Source: Phycisphaeraceae bacterium
GTDB lineage: Bacteria; Planctomycetota; Phycisphaerae; Phycisphaerales; SM1A02
DNA: 64,000 bases
NCBI GenBank assembly: GCA_019636735.1
Contig: JAHBWY010000003.1
Location: forward strand, 431,534 to 495,533
Direction of reading: 5' to 3'
The stretch's first letter is position 1. Each line of letters starts with the position of its first letter. The translations under genes and the position numbers were made by a program. This document shows, one piece after another, positions 18,241 to 27,213 of this stretch. The notes beneath the pieces were generated by a model. That model was not told the origin of the DNA. It worked only from the letters and a program-made list of their open reading frames with translations, and did no database searches.

Positions 18241-18268
18241 GGGATTCCTCGAGGGGGAATATACGCGG
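18241..18268. promoter_or_regulatory. 28-bp divergent control region between pgk and miaA
   Basis: All signals between the two start codons fit in 28 bp. On the minus strand TATATT (18258-18263) is a likely -10 for pgk, followed by GAGGA. On the plus strand GAGGGGG is a probable ribosome site for miaA. The two ribosome sites share a CTCGAG palindrome and lie on opposite strands. Confidence 0.5.
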
Positions 18269-19258
18269 GTGAGCACGCCGCGCCGATCGAGCGACGCCCA
18301 GGAACCCTTCAACGGCCCGACGCTCCTGCTCGCCGGCCCGACCGCAGGGGGAAAGACCGCACTCGCGCTCGCCATTGCGCGGCGCGTTCGCAACATCGAG
18401 ATCGTCTCCGCCGACAGCATGCAGGTCTATCGGGGCATGGACATCGGAACGGCGAAGCCGACACCCGAGGAGCGCTCAGTTGCGCCGCACCATCTCATCG
18501 ACTGCGCCAATCCACACGAGGGTGAGTTCACCATGGCGCAGTGGCTTCGCGGCGCTCGGGAGGCGATCGACTCGGCCCACGCGCGCGGCGCGGCGGTGAT
18601 CGTGGTCGGCGGCACGAATCTCTATGTGCGGGCACTTCTTGAGGGCGTCGTCCAGGCACCTGAGGTCGATCCAACACTTCGACAGGAGCTCGAGTCGCTG
18701 CCGACGGCAGAGGCCCGGGCGCGCCTTGAAGCGATCGACCCGGAAGCGGCGGCGCGGATTCACTCGAACGACCGACGACGCACGCTGCGGGCGCTCGAAC
18801 TGCATCGACTGACCGGAAAGGCGCCTTCGGTCCTTCGCACGCAGTGGAGCGACACTCCGCGTCCCCTGCCCGAGGGCCTCTCGCTCGTCGGGCTCGAGTG
18901 GCCGGTTGACGCGATCAACCGGCGCATCAATGAGCGCGTCCGGACCATGCTGAAGCGCGGGCTCGTCGAGGAAGTGCGGGCGCTCCTGGCCAAGGGCCCT
19001 CTCACGCGGCAGGCGATTGAGGCGGTCGGCTACCGGGAGATGGCCGAGCACCTTGCCGGTCGAGTCACGCTGGAAGAGGCGACTGAAGAGACGAAGATCC
19101 GCTCCCGTCGCTTGGGAAAGCAGCAACGCACCTGGCTTCGGCGCTTTCGGCTGATCCCGAACACCCTCTGGCTCGATGGAGAAATGGGACCCGAAGCTCT
19201 GGTGGAACGGGTCCTTGGTTATTGGCCGCTCAAAGGATTCACCTTGACGGAGCGATGA
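18269..19258 (+). CDS. miaA: tRNA dimethylallyltransferase MiaA
   Basis: A 329-residue protein from GTG 18269. The P-loop GPTAGGKTALAL is followed by SADSMQVYRGMDIGTAKPT, HHLIDCANP and GGTNLYVRALLEG, all diagnostic of MiaA. It transfers a dimethylallyl group to A37 of tRNAs reading UNN codons. Its isoprenoid substrate comes from the pathway whose genes ispG, ispA and dxs are in this window. The open frame extends upstream through pgk but that portion is a shadow. Confidence 0.95.
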   Translation: MSTPRRSSDAQEPFNGPTLLLAGPTAGGKTALALAIARRVRNIEIVSADSMQVYRGMDIGTAKPTPEERSVAPHHLIDCANPHEGEFTMAQWLRGAREAIDSAHARGAAVIVVGGTNLYVRALLEGVVQAPEVDPTLRQELESLPTAEARARLEAIDPEAAARIHSNDRRRTLRALELHRLTGKAPSVLRTQWSDTPRPLPEGLSLVGLEWPVDAINRRINERVRTMLKRGLVEEVRALLAKGPLTRQAIEAVGYREMAEHLAGRVTLEEATEETKIRSRRLGKQQRTWLRRFRLIPNTLWLDGEMGPEALVERVLGYWPLKGFTLTER

Positions 19259-19341
19259 GCCGATCGCTTCAATCCGCCCCCCGGAGAGGCGTCTCGTCCT
19301 GAAGCGACCCCGCCAATCCCGGTTGTTCGCCGAACCTCATC

Positions 19342-22131
19342 ATGGCTGCACGGAAGAAAACCTCGTCGAAAGCCGCGAAGGACCCAGCCTTGCGCCGGGG
19401 CCGTGCGGACACCGCGGCGGGAGTGGCCGAGGCGGGCGATCCGCCGGTGGCTTCCGTGCGAGGCCGCAAGCTCGTCATCGTCGAGAGCCCGGCCAAGGCG
19501 AAGACCATCAACAAGTATCTGGGCGGCGACTTCGTGGTGAAGGCGTCCGTGGGTCACATTCGAGACCTGCCGGGCAAGGCGCCCAAGGGATCGAAGCAGC
19601 CGGTCCCCGGTGTTGACCTCGAAAACGACTTCGAACCCGAGTACCAGGTCCTTCCCGAGAAGCAGAAGATTGCGACCGAACTCCGCAAGGCGGCGCGGGA
19701 AGCAAGTGAAATCTGGTTCGCGACCGACCTTGACCGCGAAGGCGAGGCGATCGCGTGGCACCTCGCCGAACTGCTCGGAGTCAAGGCGGAGCAGGCGAAG
19801 CGCGTGGTCTTCAATGCGATCACGAAGGATGAGATTCGCCGCGCGTTCGAACACCCAAGGCAGATCGACCTCGACAAGGTCAATGCTCAGCAGGCGCGGC
19901 GCATTCTCGATCGGATCGTGGGCTACCAGGTCTCGCCGCTCCTCTGGAAGAAGGTGGCGCGAGGCACAAGCGCCGGTCGCGTGCAGAGCGTGGCGCTGCG
20001 ATTGATCGTCGAGCGCGAGCGGGAGATCCGCGCGTTCATTCCTGACGAGCGCTGGCAGATCGATGCGGAGATGACCTTTGGGCTCGACCTCGCCTCAAAG
20101 CTCGGGCCGGAGTGGGAGCGCTTCCAGTCCACGCCCGATGCGCGCGGACGAGTACCGAATCGCGCCGCGCGGCTCAAGTGGCTCTCCGAGCACAAGGCGC
20201 TCGAATGCGAACTGGTTGAGTTGAACGGCGAGAAGTTCGAGATCGGCGCAACCGCCCTCGAGTCGGTTGGGGTTGCTACGAGCGACGGATCGGGACTTGC
20301 GCCAGGTGCGGCCGCCGGCCGAGAGCCCCTCGACCTGACGGCTGCGGTCATGAAGGCCGCCGAGGCGACCGGGCTCGTCGACATCTCGGTCGAGTCGAAG
20401 CCCGACCCGGAGGGCAAGGGGCCCGCGTCAATCGTGCGGACGGTTCGCGGCCGGATCGGTCCGGGTGTGCGCTACACCGTCGAATCGATCGAGCGCAAGC
20501 GCACCACCAGTCGGCCCTACCCGCCGTTCATCACGAGCTCACTCCAGATCGGCGCGAGCTCCGTGCTCGGCTTCCACACCGACCGCACGATGGCGCTCGC
20601 GCAGCAGCTTTATCAGGGCGTCGCCATTCCCGGCGAGGGTCCTGTGGCGCTCATCACCTACATGCGCACCGATTCGACGCACCTCTCGGGTGAGGCGATC
20701 GGCATGGCGCGCGACCACATCGGCCGCGCGTTCGGCACCAAGTACCTGCCGGAGAAGCCCAACTTCTTCGGTTCGAGCAACAAGGCGGCGCAGGAAGCAC
20801 ACGAAGCCATCCGCCCCACCGATGTCACGCGCACGCCCGCGTCGCTGCGCGGCAAGCTCTCGGAGGAGCAGTGGAAGCTCTACGACCTCATCTGGCGGCG
20901 CTTCGTCGCCTGCCAGATGGTGAATGCCGAATGGGACTCAACGAGCGTCACCCTGCGCCGCAGCGATGAGGGTGCACCGAAGCCCGCGAGCAAGGCGCCG
21001 CTCTTCAAGGCGAGTGGCCGACAGCTTGCGTTCGATGGCTTCTACAAGGCCTTCGGCGAGCCCGAGTCCGCCGATGATCCGGTGCTTCCAGCCGAGCTCA
21101 AGGAAGGCGCCGCGCTCGCTCCCTTCTCGATCGAGCCGATCCAGAAGTTCACGAATCCGCCGCCGCGATTCACCGAGGCGAGCCTCGTCAAGAAGCTCGA
21201 GGAGGAAGGCATCGGCCGACCCTCGACCTACGCCTCGATCATCAACACGATCGAGCGCCAGAAGTATGTGGAGCAGGTCGATCGCCGCTTCCATGCCACC
21301 GATCGCGGCATGGTCGTCTCGGACAAGCTCGTCCAGGGCTTCCCCGACCTCATGGATGTCGGCTACACGCGCGAGATGGAGAAGCAGCTCGACCTGATCG
21401 AGGAGGAGCACATCTCGTGGCAGAAGATGCTGCGGGATTTCTACGGACCTTTCCGGGAGGCGCTCGATCACGCCGACGAGCGCATGACCCACGCCAAGGC
21501 GGAGCTCGTGCCCGCCATCTACGCCTGCCCCAAGTGCGGCAGCCGCACGGCGTATCGCTTCGGCAAGAACGGTCGCTTCCTCTCCTGCACCGCGTATCCC
21601 GAGTGCGACTTCGCCAGCCCGATCGACCGCGACGGGCGGCCCCAGCTCACGCAGAAGATCGATCTCCTCTGCCCCGTCGACGGCTCACCGATGGTGCTGC
21701 GCACCGGACGCTTCGGCGACTTCCTGACCAGCGAGAACCCGAAGACCAAGTTCGTCCTGAATCTGGACAAGAAGAAGCGCACGCTCAAGTTCCCGGCGCC
21801 GCCTCCGTTGGTCACGGACCTCAAGTGCACCAAGTGCGATGCGGCGTTGAACCTGCGGGAAGGCAAGCGCGGGCCGTGGCTCGGCTGTTCGCGCTTCCCC
21901 AAGTGTCGCGGGCGCGAGCCGTGGGCGAAGGTCGACGATGCGACGAAGAAGAAGCTCGAAGCCTCGCTCGCTGAAGCGGTCAGGCGCTTCGAACCGCTGA
22001 AGCTTACGCGGCTGGACGGCAAGACTCCGGTGGCCAACGGCACGCCGCTTGACGACCTCATGCTTCCCGGCGAGCAGCTTGAGCTGGCGGTTCATCCCGA
22101 CGCGCAGCGCGAACTCCGCAAGGCGGGGTGA
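19342..22131 (+). CDS. topA: DNA topoisomerase I
   Basis: A 929-residue type IA topoisomerase. A basic N-terminal tail is followed by the Toprim domain (VIVESPAKAKTINKYLG, with the acidic triad in ATDLDREGEAI). The catalytic Tyr440 lies in ITYMRTDSTHLS. The C terminus holds zinc-ribbon repeats, CPKCG...CTAYPEC and CTKCD...CSRFPKC. It relaxes negative supercoils. The central region contains an insert around residues 290-370. It lies 83 bp after miaA. Confidence 0.97.
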   Translation: MAARKKTSSKAAKDPALRRGRADTAAGVAEAGDPPVASVRGRKLVIVESPAKAKTINKYLGGDFVVKASVGHIRDLPGKAPKGSKQPVPGVDLENDFEPEYQVLPEKQKIATELRKAAREASEIWFATDLDREGEAIAWHLAELLGVKAEQAKRVVFNAITKDEIRRAFEHPRQIDLDKVNAQQARRILDRIVGYQVSPLLWKKVARGTSAGRVQSVALRLIVEREREIRAFIPDERWQIDAEMTFGLDLASKLGPEWERFQSTPDARGRVPNRAARLKWLSEHKALECELVELNGEKFEIGATALESVGVATSDGSGLAPGAAAGREPLDLTAAVMKAAEATGLVDISVESKPDPEGKGPASIVRTVRGRIGPGVRYTVESIERKRTTSRPYPPFITSSLQIGASSVLGFHTDRTMALAQQLYQGVAIPGEGPVALITYMRTDSTHLSGEAIGMARDHIGRAFGTKYLPEKPNFFGSSNKAAQEAHEAIRPTDVTRTPASLRGKLSEEQWKLYDLIWRRFVACQMVNAEWDSTSVTLRRSDEGAPKPASKAPLFKASGRQLAFDGFYKAFGEPESADDPVLPAELKEGAALAPFSIEPIQKFTNPPPRFTEASLVKKLEEEGIGRPSTYASIINTIERQKYVEQVDRRFHATDRGMVVSDKLVQGFPDLMDVGYTREMEKQLDLIEEEHISWQKMLRDFYGPFREALDHADERMTHAKAELVPAIYACPKCGSRTAYRFGKNGRFLSCTAYPECDFASPIDRDGRPQLTQKIDLLCPVDGSPMVLRTGRFGDFLTSENPKTKFVLNLDKKKRTLKFPAPPPLVTDLKCTKCDAALNLREGKRGPWLGCSRFPKCRGREPWAKVDDATKKKLEASLAEAVRRFEPLKLTRLDGKTPVANGTPLDDLMLPGEQLELAVHPDAQRELRKAG

Positions 22132-22172
22132 GCCCGCCGAATGACCACCGCCGCTCGCCGTCGCTCGGACCG

Positions 22173-22328
22173 TCAACCGTCCCCGGTTCCTCGATCGATC
22201 GCCTCGACATCGGCTGTCGCGCTCATTGCTCCATGGTGCCCCACGGCGTATCCACCGACAATGACATACTCAACGCGATGAGCGTTGAACAGCGTCAGCG
22301 GATCGCGAAAGTCGGGGTAGATGTCCAT
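22173..22328 (-). pseudogene. N-terminal remnant of a nucleotidyltransferase
   Basis: From the ATG at 22328 the minus strand encodes 51 residues that begin like a small nucleotidyltransferase (AbiEii/DUF6036-type): MDIYPDFRDPLTLFNAHRVE followed by YVIVGGYAVGHHG. The family normally continues about 120 residues more with an acidic DLDI-type metal site. Here the frame turns into unrelated sequence and stops. I read it as a truncated gene. Confidence 0.55.
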
Positions 22329-22457
22329 GCTCGTGCCTGCGAAGTCGTTCGATCTGGGCCATGCGCTCGGAGGAAGGCCTGGAGAGCCAGTACTGCAGAT
22401 CGCGCTTCGCCAGCGAGCGATCTGCAGAGAGCCCTTGAAGACGACCTTCTCGATCAT
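22270..22457 (-). pseudogene. Frameshifted partner gene of the nucleotidyltransferase remnant
   Basis: The ATG at 22457 opens with MIEKVVFKGSL. The rest of the expected partner protein lies in another frame as LAKRDLQYWLSRPSSERMAQ, then IERLRR, ending at a stop at 22270. This resembles the small protein that often precedes such nucleotidyltransferases. A frameshift near 22420 is needed to join the halves. The rest of 22132-22549 holds nothing else I can support. Confidence 0.4.
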
Positions 22458-22549
22458 GGGTGATTGGTACGAAGGTTCCTCAGGTCGGGCGCTCCGGGGA
22501 GATTCGAGCATCAAACAACGCGACAGAGGCGCGGACGCACGGGGCTCTC

Positions 22550-24010
22550 TCACCGACGCTCGGCTGCGGCGGCGCCAGCCGCTCCCCTGCTCCTTGATGG
22601 ATAGAAGGCCAGCAGCAGCACCAGGCAGCCGAGCGCGATCCACATCGGCACGGTGAAGAGACGCGTGTAGTTCATCACGCGCGCCGGGCTTCCATCAGCG
22701 TTCAGCACCGCCCGGCCCGCGGCGTCGAGCACGGGATCCATGGCGTAGTTGCCCACGACCGCCGTGGCGAAGTAGCTGCCCACGATGATGCCGATCCCGA
22801 TGAAGACGAGGTTGTAGAGATTCTGCGCGGTCGCTCGCACATCGGCGGTGGTGTTCTCATCGACCACCATGAACGCAATGAAGATGAAGCAGCCGAAGCA
22901 GAGGCCATGCAGCGCCACGCCGAAGATCACCGGCCCAAGCTCGGGCGCGTAGGCGAAGATGGCCATGCGCGCCGCATACGCGCAGAGGCCCACCGCCAGC
23001 AGCCATTTCCTCGCCACCTTCGGTGCGACGAGCGGCATGAGCGCGAGCACCGCGATCTCCGTCATCTGCCCGATGGTCATCAATCCACCGCCGCCGACGC
23101 CGAGAATCTGATTGACGGCTGCGGCAAAGCGATCGGCCCCGAGGCTGTTCGCCGCATTCTGGACCTTGCCGACGAAGTCGCTGGTGAAGATGAAATAGAA
23201 CTGGTGGATCATGCTCACCGGGATCGAGATGAGGAAGAGCGTGATCAATGGCTGAAGGCGGATCTCACGGAACGCCTCGGCAAAGGCGAGCTTCTCCTTC
23301 GCCTTCCGTGCGGGCGGCGTATGCGGTAGCGTCAGGCAATAGAGCGACATCACGAAACCGAGCACCGCGCTCAACTGGAAGGCGATGGCACGACCTGCGT
23401 TCTGGGCAGATGCCACGCTCGCCTCGAAGGCCGCCCGCGCCTCGGGTGACTCGAAGCCGCCGGCCGGAGCCGCAGGCGTGTGCCAGCGCAGGAGCACCTG
23501 TCCCACCAGAATGCCCGCCGCGATCCAGCCGATCGTTCCCCAGAGTCGCACGGGACCGAAGTCGCGATCACGGTTCTTCAGGTGCGCGAACGCGAGCGAG
23601 TTCGTCAGCGCCAAGGTCGGCGCGTAGACGAATCCGTAGAGCGCGCTCAGCAGCAGGAAGACATTGAAGGTCTCAACATAGGCCAGTGAGAGGACGAGTA
23701 TCGCGCCCACGAAGTGACTCGCCGCGAGCAGCTTCTCCGTGGAGAAGTTGCGATCGGCGAGCTGGCCCGCGATGAACGGCCCGAAGATGGCGCCGAGCGC
23801 ACCGGCCGAGAGGCAGAGCCCCGTCTGTTCCAGCGTGAACCCTCTGTGCCCGAGCAGGAAGGGATAAAGGATCGGAAGCCACGCCCCCCAGATGGCGTAC
23901 TGGAGGAACATCATGGCGCTCAGGCGCATGCCCAAGATCGCGGGCGCGTCCGACGGTGAGCCGCTGGATCCGGCTGAAGCGAAGTGTGCAGGCGTCTGTT
24001 CTGACCCCAT
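22550..24010 (-). CDS. MFS transporter, nucleoside permease-like
   Basis: A 486-residue integral membrane protein with about 12 predicted helices. It begins LGMRLSAMMFLQYAIWGAWL, characteristic of the NupG/NHS family of nucleoside:proton symporters. An MFS-type loop (AGQLADRNFSTEKLLA) follows helix 2, and ATAQNLYNLVFIGIGIIVGS lies near the C terminus. The natural substrate is not certain, because planctomycete homologues are numerous and untested. It is transcribed away from ispG. Confidence 0.8.
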   Translation of the reverse strand: MGSEQTPAHFASAGSSGSPSDAPAILGMRLSAMMFLQYAIWGAWLPILYPFLLGHRGFTLEQTGLCLSAGALGAIFGPFIAGQLADRNFSTEKLLAASHFVGAILVLSLAYVETFNVFLLLSALYGFVYAPTLALTNSLAFAHLKNRDRDFGPVRLWGTIGWIAAGILVGQVLLRWHTPAAPAGGFESPEARAAFEASVASAQNAGRAIAFQLSAVLGFVMSLYCLTLPHTPPARKAKEKLAFAEAFREIRLQPLITLFLISIPVSMIHQFYFIFTSDFVGKVQNAANSLGADRFAAAVNQILGVGGGGLMTIGQMTEIAVLALMPLVAPKVARKWLLAVGLCAYAARMAIFAYAPELGPVIFGVALHGLCFGCFIFIAFMVVDENTTADVRATAQNLYNLVFIGIGIIVGSYFATAVVGNYAMDPVLDAAGRAVLNADGSPARVMNYTRLFTVPMWIALGCLVLLLAFYPSRSRGAAGAAAAERR

Positions 24011-24171
24011 CGAGTGCCTCCTTGATGAGCGGCGGCGAGAATACGGCGCGGCGGGGGCGAGTGCGTTGCCCGTCGAGCGCTCGAGTCACACCGGACTGGC
24101 GAGCGCTCCCATCACCTGAGGGCTTCGGCCTTCGATCGGCGAGCGCGTCCGGGTCCCGGTCAGCGCCCGCG

Positions 24172-24177
24172 TAGAAT
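24172..24177 (+). promoter_or_regulatory. TAGAAT -10 box of ispG (leaderless layout)
   Basis: TAGAAT followed by CCCCAAGC ends right at the ATG at 24186. The expected start point coincides with the start codon and no Shine-Dalgarno is present. The nine bases TAGAATCCC recur before ispA (32082) and between ispA and dxs (32992). Confidence 0.4.
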
Positions 24178-24185
24178 CCCCAAGC

Positions 24186-25439
24186 ATGCAACCACGACGC
24201 ATCACGCGCCAGGTCTCGGTCGGCGACTCCCGGGTCGGCATCGTGAAGATCGGAGGCGACGCCCCCATCGCCGTCCAGACGATGACCGCCGGCTACACGC
24301 ACGAGATCGACGCCTGTGTCGCGGAGATCGAGCGCTATCGCGAGGCCGGCGCCGACATCGTCCGGGTGGCCGTCCCCGAGCGAAAGGACACCGACGCCCT
24401 GCGGGAGATCATCAAGCAGGTCCGCATCCCCATCGTGGCCGATGTCCACTTCCACTACCAGCGAGCCCTTGAAGCGGTCGAGGTGGGCGTTCACAAGATC
24501 CGCCTGAACCCCGGCAACATCAGCGACCGCGAGCAGGTCAACAAGGTGATCGACGCCTGCAAGGAGCGCGGCATCCCCATCCGGATCGGCGTCAACGAAG
24601 GCTCGATCATCGAGCGCAAGGACAAGCAGCGCCGCGCCGCGGAGCTCGGCATGTACTTCCAGGGGCACAAGTCGGGCCACCTGCTGGCGCTCATGATCGC
24701 GAAGCTCGAGGAGTACTTGGAGATCTTCGACGCTCGCAACTTCCATGACATCGTGATCAGCGCCAAGTCGATGGACGCGACGCTCGTGATCGACGCGTAC
24801 ACTGAGATTTCCAAGCGATTCGACTACCCCCTGCACCTCGGCGTCACCCACGCCGGACCGAAGTCGACCGGCGCGATCCGTTCGGTGGTCGCGCTCGGCT
24901 CGCTCATCGCCAACGGCATCGGCGACACGGTGCGCATTTCCTATGCAAGCGACCACATCGACGAGGTGAAGGATGCGCTCGAGCTCCTCTACTGCCTCGA
25001 CAAGCGCACGCGCCGCGGCGTCGACCTCATTGCATGCCCCACCTGCGGCCGCATCCAGGTCGACCTCTTCACACTGGTCAAGGAAGTGGAGCGGACCCTC
25101 GAGCGCGAGATCACGCTTCCGATCAAGGTGGCGGTCATGGGCTGCGTGGTGAACGGTCCCGGCGAGGCCGAGGGTGCCGATGTCGCCGTCTTTGCAGGCG
25201 ACCGTCGCGGCATCATCTATGTGCAGGGCCAGCGGGTCGCGAATGTTCCCGAGGAGGAGATCCTCCCCAAGCTCCTTGAAGAGTGCCGCAAGTTCCAGGA
25301 TCGAGTGAACCGAGGCGAGGCGAAACTGGGCGAGAAGGTCGTCGAGATCGTGCCACCGGACCCGATCGGCGAGCTGGGATCAGGCATCGACAAGATCAAG
25401 GCGGGGCTCGTCGAGAAGGTCACCGTCAGCGGGCGTTGA
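24186..25439 (+). CDS. ispG: 4-hydroxy-3-methylbut-2-enyl-diphosphate synthase
   Basis: A 417-residue IspG of bacterial length. The TIM-barrel part contains IAVQTMTAGYTHEIDAC and KIRLNPGNISD. The C-terminal [4Fe-4S] domain supplies Cys284 and Cys287 (CPTCGRIQVDLF), Cys320 (MGCVVNGPGEAEGAD) and the nearby glutamate. It carries out the reductive ring opening of MEcPP to HMBPP in the MEP pathway. With dxs and ispA it makes the isoprenoid pathway a clear theme of this window, though the three are not one operon. Confidence 0.97.
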   Translation: MQPRRITRQVSVGDSRVGIVKIGGDAPIAVQTMTAGYTHEIDACVAEIERYREAGADIVRVAVPERKDTDALREIIKQVRIPIVADVHFHYQRALEAVEVGVHKIRLNPGNISDREQVNKVIDACKERGIPIRIGVNEGSIIERKDKQRRAAELGMYFQGHKSGHLLALMIAKLEEYLEIFDARNFHDIVISAKSMDATLVIDAYTEISKRFDYPLHLGVTHAGPKSTGAIRSVVALGSLIANGIGDTVRISYASDHIDEVKDALELLYCLDKRTRRGVDLIACPTCGRIQVDLFTLVKEVERTLEREITLPIKVAVMGCVVNGPGEAEGADVAVFAGDRRGIIYVQGQRVANVPEEEILPKLLEECRKFQDRVNRGEAKLGEKVVEIVPPDPIGELGSGIDKIKAGLVEKVTVSGR

Positions 25440-25604
25440 GCACCTGCTCGAGCCCCTTGGGCGGGAACAGCCGCTGGGCTTCCGCACCCGATGTCGAGGG
25501 GCCCGTGGCACGCTGCCGAAGGGCTTCATGTCACTTTCGATGCATCTTTCTTGCAGCATGACCCTCGACTGAACCGTATCTTTCCGGAAACCGGAGACCT
25601 CCAT

Positions 25605-26576
25605 ATGCGGACATTCAAGAACCGACACCCCGGGCAGGCGTCCGGCTTCACGCTGGTTGAGATGCTGGTGGCCATCGCCATCATCACGATTCTCATCGGC
25701 CTCCTGCTCACGGGACTTCGCGCCGCACGAGGCAGTGCAAGGGAAACCCAGCAGTTGGCCAACGCTCGTCAGCTCTTTCTCGGGTGGAGCACATACTCGA
25801 CGCAGTACGACGGCAACTGCCTGCCGGGCTTTCTCGATACCGGGGTGCAGAACTCGTGGAAGGTGCGATACCGGTTGCCGGGTGGTCAGCAGGTCAATCC
25901 CGAACTCTCGCAGACCTATGTCTGGCGCCTTGCCGGCTTCCTCGACTTCAACACCGAACTGTTCCTCGGATACCTGAGTCGTTCGGGCGAACTGCTCGCC
26001 GAAGGTCGTTTCGACGATGGCTCTCTGCCCTTTGCGCTGCCACCGTCGCTCGTCAATGCGGCGACGCTTCCCGGCGCGGCCGCGGCTCTGCAACCTGAGT
26101 TCGGCTACAACGCCTACTACCTCGGTGGATGGTGGGAAACGGTGAGCAATGCACCGACGATGCGCTTCGTGGACGCGAGAAATCCCTCGACGAACGCACG
26201 CATCGTGCCGGTGGCTCGCACCATCGCGGCCATCGCCCGCCCAGACCAGATGATCACCTTCTGCGCCAGCGTCTTCTCCGATCCGGGAGTCATCAAGGAT
26301 GTGCCCGACACCGAGCCCGGCGCCGCCTGGGTAACGCCGCCGTTCCTTGCGCAGACGCCCGTCTGGACCATCGGACCAGGCGGTGACACAACCTCCGTGA
26401 CCGTGCTCTCACCCGGCGCCGTGCCGCTGAGGCGCTACAACTCGGTGGTCTACGCGACCGCCGACGGCAGCCAGCGCAAGGCGAGCTACAAGGAGCTCTG
26501 GGACATGTCGCTCTGGACCAACCGCGCCGACCTGAGCGACCCGGATCGCCTCCAGCCCGTGCACACTGAGAATTGA
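25605..26576 (+). CDS. Type IV pilin-like protein with prepilin cleavage/methylation motif
   Basis: A 323-residue protein starting at ATG 25605, preceded by GGAGA. A short basic leader ends in the prepilin peptidase motif SGFTLVEMLVAIAIITILIG, the standard cleavage site before a methylated Phe and a hydrophobic helix. The C-terminal part resembles the many planctomycete pseudopilins with H-X9-DG-type ends (here VVYATADGSQRKASYKELWD). Such proteins are abundant in planctomycetes and their function is mostly unknown. It lies 4 bp before pqiA but the two need not be functionally linked. Confidence 0.75.
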   Translation: MRTFKNRHPGQASGFTLVEMLVAIAIITILIGLLLTGLRAARGSARETQQLANARQLFLGWSTYSTQYDGNCLPGFLDTGVQNSWKVRYRLPGGQQVNPELSQTYVWRLAGFLDFNTELFLGYLSRSGELLAEGRFDDGSLPFALPPSLVNAATLPGAAAALQPEFGYNAYYLGGWWETVSNAPTMRFVDARNPSTNARIVPVARTIAAIARPDQMITFCASVFSDPGVIKDVPDTEPGAAWVTPPFLAQTPVWTIGPGGDTTSVTVLSPGAVPLRRYNSVVYATADGSQRKASYKELWDMSLWTNRADLSDPDRLQPVHTEN

Positions 26577-26580
26577 CGCT

Positions 26581-27213
26581 TTGACTGATCCCGCCACGCG
26601 GCGCGGAGAAACTGTGGATGCCTGTCCGCGTTGCGGGCTCGTTCATCGCATTCCGCCCCATGGCGCCGGACGGACACCCTTCTGCGCCCGCTGCGGCGCA
26701 GCCATCACCCATCGCCGGGGAAGCCTTGAACGCACCGCGGCGTTGGCGCTCGCCGCGCTGGCGATGTACCTCCCCGCGAATCTCCTTCCGATCCTCTCGA
26801 TTGAACGCTTCGGAGTCCGGCAGGATGCCACGGTCTGGGAGAGCGTCGTGCAGCTTTATGAGCGCGGAAGTGTCGGCGTGGCCACGGTGGTCTTCATCGC
26901 GAGCATGGTCATTCCACTGGCGAAGCTCATCGGCATGTTCTGGCTCTGCGTCGCGGCGACTCACCCGCGCGGGCGCCGCGAGCGGGCCCGACTCCATCGC
27001 GTGCTCGACTTCCTTGGCCCATGGGCCATGATCGATGTCTTCCTCGCCGCAGTCATGATCGCGCTCGTCAAGTTCGGTGACCTGGCCGTGGTCCTGCCCG
27101 GTCCCGGTCTCATCGCCTACACCGCACTGGTGGTGCTCTCCCTTCTTGCGGCGGCCAGCTTCGATCCGCGTCTGATCTGGCAGAATGCCCCTGTGGTCGA
27201 GGCGCAACCATGA
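26581..27213 (+). CDS. pqiA: Paraquat-inducible protein A-like membrane protein
   Basis: A 210-residue protein from a TTG start. An N-terminal zinc ribbon (CPRCGLVH...FCARCGAAI) is followed by four predicted membrane helices. The signature is LAALAMYLPANLLPILSIER and WESVVQLYERGSVGVATVVF, as in each half of PqiA. It is a single-module version, where E. coli PqiA has two. Its stop overlaps the pqiB-like gene as ATGA. The pair probably serves lipid transport between membranes. Confidence 0.85.
   Translation: MTDPATRRGETVDACPRCGLVHRIPPHGAGRTPFCARCGAAITHRRGSLERTAALALAALAMYLPANLLPILSIERFGVRQDATVWESVVQLYERGSVGVATVVFIASMVIPLAKLIGMFWLCVAATHPRGRRERARLHRVLDFLGPWAMIDVFLAAVMIALVKFGDLAVVLPGPGLIAYTALVVLSLLAAASFDPRLIWQNAPVVEAQP

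Noticed and set aside
16291..18525. 744-codon plus-strand frame opposite the thioredoxin-domain gene and pgk
   Set aside because: Codon structure follows the minus-strand genes; the translated protein is low in hydrophobic residues and resembles nothing.
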